Of a stretch of 64,000 bases of DNA, positions 16,218-23,683 are shown one piece after another. Positions within the stretch are counted from its first letter, which is position 1; every line of letters starts with the position of its first letter. This DNA is from Achromobacter xylosoxidans (lineage in GTDB: Bacteria; Pseudomonadota; Gammaproteobacteria; Burkholderiales; Burkholderiaceae_B): positions 1 through 64,000 of the forward strand of contig NZ_MTLG01000117.1 in NCBI RefSeq assembly GCF_002192695.1, read 5' to 3'. The notes below the pieces were generated by a model. The model searched no databases, was not told the origin of the DNA, and saw nothing but the letters and a program-made list of their open reading frames with translations. The translations under genes and the position numbers were made by a program.

Positions 16218-17260
16218 TTGTATTCAAGCGTGAAGGTGGCCGAGCCATTCGCCTGGCCGGCGGTCACCTGATTCGCGGTCTGGTAGTAGCGGGCATGGAA
16301 CGGCACGTTGTAGACGCCGTCCTTGGACATGCCCACCAAGGCGCCTTGGCCGTAGGTGACCGGCTGACGGCCCTTGTCCAGAATCTGGATGCCGACGCCT
16401 GTCGCGGCATTGGCGTCGGGACTCAAGGCGATCACGCCTGGCGCGCCCGAGGCGTCGGGCTTGGCGTCCATCCGCAGGTACACCGCATTCAGTTTCGGCT
16501 TGGCCTCGCGGCAGTTCAGCGTGATGTTGAAGCTTTTTTCGGCCGCCGTGCTGCCTACCGAGCTGAACAGGTTCTTCCAGACCTTGCCGAGTTGGACGGG
16601 AGGGGTGGGGGCGGCGGTGCAGGAAGGGGTGACGATGGTCGTGGCGCGTCCGCTGACCTGCACTTGCAGGGCTTTTTGCGGATCGCTCGACGAGTACATG
16701 GTGGCGTATAGCCCGTCCTGCAGAGAGCCGTTTCCTGTGTCTCTTGCGATTTTGAAGAGTTCGACAGTGATGGTCCAGTTCTTGCTGGTGCTAGTCCTGG
16801 AAGTGGTGGTGGGCATCGAAAACGGAAAATGATCAGGAGGAACCGAGTCCCAGTCCCGGAAGCCAAGCCGAATTCCGATGCCGGGAATGTTGGTCCGGTA
16901 GACCCGGTTGGTGTTGGCCACCAGTTCTCCCATATGAACGGAACTTTGCCACGAAGCGCCGCCGTTCTTGTCGCACTGAATGATCACGTTGCCCTTGTGA
17001 GAAATGGGGAATCTTCTTTCAACAATGACGGAGTTGACGGGCATATTCGTCGGCACAAGTACGGAGCCGAGTGCGATGTTGATCACATTCTTGTCCATTC
17101 CCTCTCCCAGCGCGCATGCCGCGAGGCTTTGCGGCGCATAGCCGCACAGCATCAGCGCCATGCATGCCAATATCAGCATGCCGCCCGTGCGTGTTCCCTT
17201 GCGGTGATGTAGTTTCATTTCATGCCTGTTCATATGTCTTGCGATCTTCGATGTGCGCAT
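16214..17260 (-). CDS. Fimbrial tip adhesin B (two-domain, pilin-like C-terminus)
   Basis: 348 residues from the ATG that shares one base with the usher stop (TGATG), giving MRTSKIARHM; a start at 17218 (MKLHHRKG, with AGG upstream) is also possible and gives a more usual signal peptide. The signal core MLILACMALMLCGYA is followed by a variable domain to about residue 205 and a pilin domain (TPSCTAAPTPP to the end) with the same cysteines and C-terminal strand as adhesin A. Location directly after the usher, and length double that of the pilin, fit a tip adhesin. Whether A and B are both displayed or bind different receptors cannot be told. Confidence 0.8.
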   Translation of the reverse strand: MRTSKIARHMNRHEMKLHHRKGTRTGGMLILACMALMLCGYAPQSLAACALGEGMDKNVINIALGSVLVPTNMPVNSVIVERRFPISHKGNVIIQCDKNGGASWQSSVHMGELVANTNRVYRTNIPGIGIRLGFRDWDSVPPDHFPFSMPTTTSRTSTSKNWTITVELFKIARDTGNGSLQDGLYATMYSSSDPQKALQVQVSGRATTIVTPSCTAAPTPPVQLGKVWKNLFSSVGSTAAEKSFNITLNCREAKPKLNAVYLRMDAKPDASGAPGVIALSPDANAATGVGIQILDKGRQPVTYGQGALVGMSKDGVYNVPFHARYYQTANQVTAGQANGSATFTLEYK

Positions 17261-19803
17261 CACTGGCACGTGTAGCTGACTTCCCGTATGGGTGCGGGAC
17301 GGTCTTCTTGCGGCAGGCTGTAGGACACGCCGCAGCTGTCGTTGGCGCCGCGGCCCCAGACGATGCGAATCGTTCCGGATTGCTGTGCCCCCGTCACGAA
17401 GGCCTGGCCGTCCGGGCCCACGATGCCGATTTCCTGGCCCGCCTCGTCGTCGATGCGCGCGCCGAACGGCACCACGCTGTTGTCCTTGCGGGTCAGCGTC
17501 ATCATCAGGCGAAAGCCCACGACCGTCTCGAATCCCGCCTGTATCACCGCGCCGCGGGTGGGCACCAGGTTTACCGCCGCGTTCCTGACTTCAACGGTGT
17601 CGCCCAGGTCGGCGGTGCGCATGGCCAGGCGGTTGGAACGGTAGGGACTCAGGCTCGGGACGATGGCGTAGCCGCTGGCGTTGGTGCTGACGCCAGGATG
17701 CGATTCGAAGCGCACATCCTCGGCCGACGGAGCGCGCACCAGCGCCACGGTTTCGCCCAGGGGCTGGCCGAGCGTCACGCCGCCGGCATGCGCTACGATG
17801 CCGCCTGACAGGCCCGCGCTGATCTGGTTGTAGCCACGTCCCTGCGACGCGCCCAGGTCGAAGCGACCGACCTTGGACAGGTAGCTGGCGTTGCCGGTGC
17901 TGCTGATGCCGTTCTGATTGGACGTTGCGGCCGTCAGGTTGTAGGTAAGCTGATCGTCTTCCAGCGCGGAGCCGAAAACGCTGGCCTGGTGGCTGGTCTG
18001 GCCGTTGTTGCCCGTGACCACGGAGTACTGGGCGCTGCTGCGCGACGTCCCCAGCGGGATCGACAGCGACAGCATGACCTGGCGGTCATTCGAGCCATTG
18101 CGGCCGGTGTTCATATTGACGAAGACGTTGTAGCTGACCTGCCTGTAGAAGCCGGAGTAGCCAACTTGGATCAGCCGCTCCTTCTGATTCGTCTGCCAGT
18201 ACGACTGCTGGCGCGCCGACGCGTAGACCGAACCCCAGGAGCCGAGCGACTGGGCCACGTCCAAGCGCAGTTCGTTGCGGCGGTTGGGCATTTTGTCTCC
18301 CGGTTCGAAATCATCGACGCCAGTCGCTTCCTGGAAAGTCCGGTAGCCGCTGGTGGAATAGCGATAGCCGGCGATGCGGAAGTTGGTGCCTGCTTCGTCG
18401 AAGGACTTGGCATACAGGAAGCGCACGGATTGCCCCTGGGCCTTCAAGCGCTCGGTGGCGGTGCGGGCATGCGACAGATCCAGGGAAATCGCGCCGAAGC
18501 TGCGCAGGTTCTTGCCCACGCCCACCAGGCCCGATTGATAGATGCCGGCCGCGGTGACGCCGCCGTACAGCGAGAACTCCTGGCCCAGGCCGCGCGCGAC
18601 CGTGCCTTGCACAAAGGTAGGCTCGCGTTCGTCCGACCCGTAGGCGCTGCGATAGCGTCCGGCGGTGGCGCTGTAGCGCCAGGTGCCTTCGCGCAACAGC
18701 GTGGGCACGGAGGCATAGGCTTGCACGTAGCGGCTTTGCCGGCCGTCCGATTCCGTGACCGTGACCTCCAGGTCACCGCCGGAAGACGAGGGATACAGGT
18801 CATCCAGCACGAAGGCGCCGGGCGCAACATAGGTGCTATAGACGATATAGCCGTTCTGCCTGACAGTGACCTGTGCGTTGGTCCGGGCGATGCCACGTAT
18901 GGTCGGCGCGTATCCTTGCATGCTGTCCGGCAGCATCGAGTCGTCCGACGAGACCTGCACGCCGCGGAACGGCATGCTGTCGAAGAAGTTGCCGGGCGTG
19001 TTGCCGTCGCCGATCAGCAGCTGGCCATTGATCGAGTGCAAGTCCCGCTGCAGATTGGTTTCCACCGTCTGCCATGTGCCACGGCCGTCGGAGCCGCGGT
19101 TGTAGTTGGAACTATGGCGCAAGCGCCAGTCGCCGAAGTTGAGGCCGCCGCGCAATCCGGCGAACCCCATGTAGGGCGATTCGGCGCCGCGGCTGGACGA
19201 GTCGCCGTCGCGGTTGAACGAGTCCCTGTCGCGGTTGGACGAGCCCCCGCCGCCTTGGCGGGATATGTTGAGCTGATAGTCCAGCAGGGCCGCGGTGATG
19301 CCTTTGTCCCAGCGCGAGGGGTCGACGGAGTCGCGGGCAGTACGCTTGACCGCGACTTGCGGAATGCTCAGACGCAGGCGCTGCTTGCTGCCATCGAAGC
19401 TCACGGTCGCATCCTGTATCAAGGCGGCCAGGTCCACGCAGGCGCCATCCGCGCCAGCCGACTCCGGCAGCGCGGCCATATTGACGCCCCAGGTTTCCAG
19501 CTGATTGCGCGTCAGGCAGACCGAGGGCTTCTGGCCGTCCTGTGCCTCGACGATGATCCTGCTCTTGCCCACGGACTGGTCGTTGACGATCACGTCGGCC
19601 AGATACTCGCCCGGCAGGACGCTGTTGCCGAAACTGAAGATGGACAGATCGGCCTGCGGCTGGTCTCCGCCCGTGCCCAGGAAGTCCTGATTGAAGACTG
19701 CGCCCGCCGGCTCGGCGGCCTGGCCCGAAAAGGAGGCCAGGCCCAGCAACAGCGACGCCAAGGCCGTGGATGTCGGCATGCGGACCTGCGATACGCCTTT
19801 CAT
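17260..19803 (-). CDS. Outer-membrane fimbrial usher (FimD/PapC family)
   Basis: 847 residues, normal for the family. A signal peptide (ALASLLLGLASFSGQAAE) precedes the periplasmic chaperone-docking domain (VFNQDFLGTGGDQPQADLSI, CLTRNQLETWG). The translocation barrel contains the plug (PFRGVQVSSDDSMLPDSMQG) and QNGYIVYSTYVAPGAF. C-terminal domains carry the cysteine pair in SCGVSYS and SYTCQ. It gates export and assembly of chaperone-bound pilins. An unusual Gly/Ser/Asn/Arg/Asp stretch at about residues 181-205 is encoded by a 21-base tandem repeat. The gene follows the chaperone by 17 bases and touches the adhesin B start. Confidence 0.92.
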   Translation of the reverse strand: MKGVSQVRMPTSTALASLLLGLASFSGQAAEPAGAVFNQDFLGTGGDQPQADLSIFSFGNSVLPGEYLADVIVNDQSVGKSRIIVEAQDGQKPSVCLTRNQLETWGVNMAALPESAGADGACVDLAALIQDATVSFDGSKQRLRLSIPQVAVKRTARDSVDPSRWDKGITAALLDYQLNISRQGGGGSSNRDRDSFNRDGDSSSRGAESPYMGFAGLRGGLNFGDWRLRHSSNYNRGSDGRGTWQTVETNLQRDLHSINGQLLIGDGNTPGNFFDSMPFRGVQVSSDDSMLPDSMQGYAPTIRGIARTNAQVTVRQNGYIVYSTYVAPGAFVLDDLYPSSSGGDLEVTVTESDGRQSRYVQAYASVPTLLREGTWRYSATAGRYRSAYGSDEREPTFVQGTVARGLGQEFSLYGGVTAAGIYQSGLVGVGKNLRSFGAISLDLSHARTATERLKAQGQSVRFLYAKSFDEAGTNFRIAGYRYSTSGYRTFQEATGVDDFEPGDKMPNRRNELRLDVAQSLGSWGSVYASARQQSYWQTNQKERLIQVGYSGFYRQVSYNVFVNMNTGRNGSNDRQVMLSLSIPLGTSRSSAQYSVVTGNNGQTSHQASVFGSALEDDQLTYNLTAATSNQNGISSTGNASYLSKVGRFDLGASQGRGYNQISAGLSGGIVAHAGGVTLGQPLGETVALVRAPSAEDVRFESHPGVSTNASGYAIVPSLSPYRSNRLAMRTADLGDTVEVRNAAVNLVPTRGAVIQAGFETVVGFRLMMTLTRKDNSVVPFGARIDDEAGQEIGIVGPDGQAFVTGAQQSGTIRIVWGRGANDSCGVSYSLPQEDRPAPIREVSYTCQ
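19190..19252 (-). repeat. In-frame 21-base tandem repeat (three units) inside the usher gene
   Basis: Units occupy 19190-19210, 19211-19231 and 19232-19252 and differ by a few bases; each begins CGGYTGRACGAG on the plus strand. Because each unit is seven codons, gain or loss of a unit would keep the reading frame and only lengthen or shorten a hydrophilic segment (SNRDRDS, FNRDGDS, SSRGAES). Confidence 0.8.
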
Positions 19804-19820
19804 ACGATGAACTCCGGGCG

Positions 19821-20603
19821 CTAGCGGCCTGCGGCAGGCGCGACGGGCTCGGCCTTGACGTGGACGGGGGTTTGCGCGCTGGGCACGCGGACTTTTTCCT
19901 CGGAGGTCTCGGCGCCGTAGTCATTGATGGTGGTGAACACGACGTCCACGTCCCTGGGCGCGGACAATCCCGACAGGGGGTACTCCAGCACGCCGCCGGG
20001 CGGCACCATTCCGCCGTTGATCTCCTGTTGGCCGCCGTTGACGTTCAGCGTGGCGAAGGTGACGTGATAAGCGGACGGATTGCCGATCTTCAGCACCGCG
20101 CCCTTGCCGCCGGCGGCGACCGCCCATTGCAATTGCTGGCGCTGTTCACCAGGCTTGCCCGCCAGGCCCGCGGGCCGGTAGAACAGTTTGATGCGGGTGC
20201 GCACCGCGATCTGCAGCACGTTTTCGTCCTGGCTTTTTTCCGGAATTTCCTTGACGTTCAGCCAGAACACCGATTCGCGGTCGAGGGGCAGATTGCCGGC
20301 CAGGCGCAGTATGCGCAGCACGTTCTCCTGGCCCGGATCCAGGCGCGACAGCGGCGGGGTGGCCACGAACGGCGTCTTGGTGTTGCCTTCGCCGGCATCG
20401 ATCCAGGCTTGCACGACGTAGGGGGCCGTGCCGGTGTTCTTGACGGGGATGGACGACTCGCGCTCTTTCTCGTTGAAAATGACGCGGGTGCCGCCGACCA
20501 GTACGCCGGCTCCGGCAGTGGCGTGCGCCAGCGTGGCCGCAAGGGCGAAGATCATGATGGGGCGCGCCGTGAGCACGCACCGTTGCGCGATGTCTTTCAG
20601 CAT
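19821..20603 (-). CDS. Periplasmic fimbrial chaperone (PapD/FimC-like)
   Basis: 260 residues from the ATG giving MLKDIAQRC, with GAGAC ahead; an upstream in-frame TTG at 20630 is less likely. After a signal peptide (MIFALAATLAHATAGA) come two immunoglobulin-like domains. The first has GTRVIFNEKERESSIPV with the conserved Arg, and the second begins after IKLFYRPAGL, whose Lys anchors the pilin C-terminus. The F1-G1 strand region around KSQDENVLQIAVRTR would donate the strand to pilin subunits. It stands between the major pilin and the usher, the classical order. Confidence 0.9.
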   Translation of the reverse strand: MLKDIAQRCVLTARPIMIFALAATLAHATAGAGVLVGGTRVIFNEKERESSIPVKNTGTAPYVVQAWIDAGEGNTKTPFVATPPLSRLDPGQENVLRILRLAGNLPLDRESVFWLNVKEIPEKSQDENVLQIAVRTRIKLFYRPAGLAGKPGEQRQQLQWAVAAGGKGAVLKIGNPSAYHVTFATLNVNGGQQEINGGMVPPGGVLEYPLSGLSAPRDVDVVFTTINDYGAETSEEKVRVPSAQTPVHVKAEPVAPAAGR

Positions 20604-20701
20604 GAGGGTCTCGATGTGTTTTGCTCGCAAGCCATTCGTGGGCGATGGCGGCGATTCAGGCCGCGGTTCTGAGGGAACCGCCCGCCGCGTGGAGGCTTGC
20701 G

Positions 20702-20727
20702 GCCAGCCCCGCTACCGTGGGGCTGGC
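20702..20727 (-). terminator. Hairpin between pilin and chaperone genes (attenuator)
   Basis: GCCAGCCCC pairs with GGGGCTGGC around an 8-base loop, 18 bases past the pilin stop. No T-run follows. Such hairpins in fimbrial operons partly terminate or stabilise the 5' transcript so that the major pilin is made in excess of the chaperone and usher. Confidence 0.6.
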
Positions 20728-20744
20728 GGTCTGGCAAAGCGGCG

Positions 20745-21281
20745 TCAGTTGTAGTTCACCGTGAACTGCGCGGTGGCGTTGGCCGGGCCGGGGGTGACGG
20801 AGGCACCAGTTGAAACGTAGGCGGCTTCGAACTTCAGGTTGTTGGTTCCGAGGCCGAGGAAGTACTTCGGGGAGGCCGAACCCAATGCGATCTTTGCATG
20901 CAAGGCATCACGGATTTCGACGGCCACGCCGGTGGCGTTGGCGGTCAGTCCGCCCGAATTCGAGATGGCCAGCACGTCGTTGCTGATGCTGTCCGGCGTG
21001 CCGCTGAACGTCACGCTCGCGCCCTTGGCCGATGCGCTGCAATCGGTCAGCTGGATCTCGAACTGAGCGGGGGTCGAATGCTTGCCCGCAGCGCCGTCCA
21101 TGCTGGCGCGCGATACTTTGCCGAGCGGCACGACCAGGTTGGTCGCGCTGGGCGAGACGGAGCACGGCGCGTCAACGATTTCACCGTTGAATTGAATACG
21201 CCCGTCTTCGGCCAGGGCGGCTTGAGAAACCGCGGCAGCCGTGGCGAGCAGGGCAAACTTGGCAAGGGTGTTCTTGTTCAT
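20745..21281 (-). CDS. Major fimbrial subunit (chaperone-usher pilin)
   Basis: 178 residues. A signal peptide (MNKNTLAKFALLATAAAVSQ, cleaved near ALAEDG) leads to a pilin domain starting GRIQFNGEIVDAPCSVSP, with the first cysteine there and the second in QLTDCSAS, and ending in the penultimate-Tyr pattern QFTVNYN that chaperones grip. The protein has the composition and size of Bordetella Fim2/Fim3/FimX-type pilins, though I cannot assign it to one. It is first in the operon, downstream of a 525-base AT-rich control region, and separated from the chaperone by a hairpin. Confidence 0.9.
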   Translation of the reverse strand: MNKNTLAKFALLATAAAVSQAALAEDGRIQFNGEIVDAPCSVSPSATNLVVPLGKVSRASMDGAAGKHSTPAQFEIQLTDCSASAKGASVTFSGTPDSISNDVLAISNSGGLTANATGVAVEIRDALHAKIALGSASPKYFLGLGTNNLKFEAAYVSTGASVTPGPANATAQFTVNYN

Positions 21282-21806
21282 GGAAGTAAATATCCTGATA
21301 GTCGATTAATAATCAAAAGCGCCGCCTGGGAATTATTGAAAACAGATGGCGGCCGATTTATGAAATGCTTTGGATCGATTTTCAGGAAGCAACTTCAACT
21401 TGATCAGGTTGTTATCAACATTCAATTCGAATATTGATAAAAGAGTGCGGCAAGATAATCAATTCTCTTGCCTCATCCGAATCCTGAATCCTGCATTTCG
21501 TCGGCAGTTGAAAGTTAAAAGAACCAGGGTTTCTGAAATGTAGGAATCCTCTCTTCTTGTTGTATGAAATTTCATATGAAAACAATGATGGGCGATTCTT
21601 GCTAATAATTGCAAAACTTGCCGAAATGAGGCGGTTTAATTGGTATTTCTTGGGCCTTTTTTTTCGTGATTTGAAAGCAACGGTTAGTGGATTTTGTTGG
21701 GGCTCTGCACTGCGCAACAGGTTGGTGGTATGCCTTCTGCGATAAAATCGCCGCTGCGCAGCGCGTACCGAATCCAGCCACAGGCACGACCACCGACACT
21801 CCTAGA
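21282..21806. promoter_or_regulatory. AT-rich divergent control region of the fimbrial operon and sensor genes
   Basis: No gene is convincing in these 525 bases, which are markedly richer in A+T than the rest of the window. They contain several inverted repeats, including overlapping palindromes at 21563-21581 and the TCAAT/ATTGA pair near 21419-21435, and an 8-base T-run at 21657-21664. Both the pilin (minus) and the first sensor gene (plus) must be driven from here. The base composition would suit a silencer of the H-NS/BpH3 type. Confidence 0.6.
21563..21581. promoter_or_regulatory. Two overlapping palindromes, possible BvgA-like binding site
   Basis: TATGAAATTTCATA (21563-21576) and TTTCATATGAAA (21570-21581) are both perfect and overlap by seven bases. 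TTTCATA facing TATGAAA resembles the inverted heptads bound by BvgA. The site is about 280 bases before the pilin start and 225 before the sensor start. The link to the response regulator at 25376 is an inference. Confidence 0.4.
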
Positions 21807-23660
21807 ATGAAGCCGGAAGTTCATGCGAGCGCTATGCAGCGCAGCGGCGTTGTCCGCACCCGGATTGCGGTTGGGGCGGTCGCGATTCTCATAACCCTAT
21901 GCGCATTTGGCGCGCCGCTCGTTGCCGCGCGCATGCAGCCGCTTGCCTCGGCCGCAATCTGGTCCTGGGCGTTGAACGGCGTGCTGTCCATTGCCCTTCT
22001 GTCGGCGGCGGGAGTATTGCGGGGTGCCGCGAAAAAGGACGGCGATCCGCTGCGGCGCTTGAAGCAGGTCACCCGTTTGATCGCCGCCGCGCCCGTGGAT
22101 ATGGGAGTGCGGGAAAAATCGCTGCGCCTGGTCGGATGCAGTGCCGGCATGCAGCGCTTTTCCGACATAGTCATCAAGAATGGATGGGCCAGGCCGGAGT
22201 ACCTCGACCTGGCCTTCCTGTCCAATGGCGAGAAGGACCGGATCCCGTTGCCTCCAAACATGGTCGCCATGGTGGGCGAGTTCCAGGCCGCGGTGGCCAG
22301 CGGCGAGCCGAGAGCCTATGACTTCGCTCACGAGGTGGAGGCTGTCGGTATCCGGGCGGCACATCAGGCATGGGTTTTTCCGCTGCGGGGCGCCGGCGAT
22401 CCAGTGATAGGCATGTTGTCCATCGGCATGTATCTTCTGGGCCATGGGCAGTCGCTGGACGATTCGGCAAGCGCGCATCGCCGGGCTGAGCGCATCAACG
22501 ACATGAAGACCCGATTCCTTGCGGCGGTCAGTCGCGATGTGCGCAATCCCTTGAATGCCATGGCGGGCCTGCTGGAGATGGCGTCGGTCGACTCCTCGAT
22601 GCCGCGCCAGTCGAAAGAGATGTTGGCGACCGTGCGTTCGTCCACCCAATCCCTGCTCCAGTTGATTCCGTCCATCGTCGATACCCGCAGAATGGAGACA
22701 GGCGATCTGGCATGCGCCCGCATGTCGGTTTCATTGCGCAGGGTTGCCGCCGACGTGGTCGCGCTGTTCGCGCCCAGCGCCTACGAAAAGGGCATAAGCC
22801 TGACGCTGGAGGTGGCTCCCGGGGTTGCCGCCAGCCACGTGACGGACGCTCAGGGGCTGAATCAGTTGCTCAACAATTTCCTGTCCAACGCCATCCGGTT
22901 CACGGAACGCGGCGGCGTCCGGATACATCTGGACGGCGCCCCGGTGGAGGATGGCAGGCAATGGGTCACGCTCTCGGTCATCGATACCGGCAGCGGCATC
23001 GAGCCGCATATACAGCAGAAACTGTCGGCGTCCCGCTACGAAGCCGGGCTGAGCGCCTCGCCCGAAGGCGCCGGGCTGGGCCTGCACTACTGCCAGCAGA
23101 TGGTGCACCGCATAGGCGGGACCATCAACATTTCCAGCGCTGTGGGCGAGGGCACGCATGTCCATGTCCGCGTGCCGCTGACGCTTGGATCCGGCGAGCT
23201 GCGCGACTCGCCGCAAGATGCTATGCCCGGAATGACGCAGCGGCCCACGACTGGGCTGCGGATGCTGGTTGTCGAAAGCCAGGCTGGCAACCGCCTGCTG
23301 CTGAATAGCCAATTGGAATTCCTCGGCCATTCCGTTCAGACGGCGGAGGATGGCGCGCAGGGCTTGGCGTTGGCCAGAGGCGGCAGCTTCGATCTGGTTG
23401 TCTGCGATGGCCTGCTGCCGGACATGAACGGCGCCGAATTCACGCGGATGTTGCGTGCGGCCGAGGGCGAGAACGCAGTCGTTCCCGTGCTGGGATACAT
23501 GGCCGACGCGCGTACGGAAGATCGTGAGGCGGGCTTGCGGGCTGGCATGAAAGAGGTGTTGGTCAAGCCTGCTGGTCTGCTCGCGCTGGATGTCGCCGTT
23601 GCTTCCTGCCTGCCGGCGGCATATGCAGCAGGCGCACTGGCGCGGGATGGAGCAGCATAG
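21807..23660 (+). CDS. Hybrid sensor kinase homologue with H-box His replaced by Arg (probable pseudokinase)
   Basis: 617 residues from the ATG giving MKPEVHASAM; the frame is open upstream but that part is promoter DNA. Two membrane segments (IAVGAVAILITLCAFGAPLV and NGVLSIALLSAAGVL) are followed by a PAS-like region. The H-box reads AVSRDVRNPLN, where active kinases have SHELRTPL; the Arg is codon CGC at 22533-22535. The ATPase domain keeps its N-box (NFLSNAIRFT) and DTGSGIE, GAGLGLHY boxes. The C-terminal receiver keeps the acceptor Asp (VVCDGLLPD) and Lys (LVKPAG) but has ES instead of the acidic pair and Met at the Thr position. It may modulate the intact kinase encoded next, which overlaps or directly follows it. 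Confidence 0.85.
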   Translation: MKPEVHASAMQRSGVVRTRIAVGAVAILITLCAFGAPLVAARMQPLASAAIWSWALNGVLSIALLSAAGVLRGAAKKDGDPLRRLKQVTRLIAAAPVDMGVREKSLRLVGCSAGMQRFSDIVIKNGWARPEYLDLAFLSNGEKDRIPLPPNMVAMVGEFQAAVASGEPRAYDFAHEVEAVGIRAAHQAWVFPLRGAGDPVIGMLSIGMYLLGHGQSLDDSASAHRRAERINDMKTRFLAAVSRDVRNPLNAMAGLLEMASVDSSMPRQSKEMLATVRSSTQSLLQLIPSIVDTRRMETGDLACARMSVSLRRVAADVVALFAPSAYEKGISLTLEVAPGVAASHVTDAQGLNQLLNNFLSNAIRFTERGGVRIHLDGAPVEDGRQWVTLSVIDTGSGIEPHIQQKLSASRYEAGLSASPEGAGLGLHYCQQMVHRIGGTINISSAVGEGTHVHVRVPLTLGSGELRDSPQDAMPGMTQRPTTGLRMLVVESQAGNRLLLNSQLEFLGHSVQTAEDGAQGLALARGGSFDLVVCDGLLPDMNGAEFTRMLRAAEGENAVVPVLGYMADARTEDREAGLRAGMKEVLVKPAGLLALDVAVASCLPAAYAAGALARDGAA

Positions 23661-23683
23661 TGGTCGATCGCGAGGCAGGCTCC

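Larger units (their letters stand above)
16185..17295 (-). repeat. Adhesin duplication unit, copy B
   Basis: This is the second copy of the segment described at 15048-16164. It reaches from a relic of the regulator start, through adhesin B, into the real 3' end of the usher gene. The two units are about 1.1 kb each and separated by roughly 20 bases. Confidence 0.85.

Noticed and set aside
21657..21664. Run of eight T as a phase-variation tract
   Set aside because: Too short for strong slippage and not clearly placed between promoter elements; Bordetella fim tracts are C-runs of greater length.
21415..21717. A 100-codon minus-strand open frame in the AT-rich fimbrial control region
   Set aside because: No ribosome site, no family likeness, and it overlaps the palindromes and the likely promoters.
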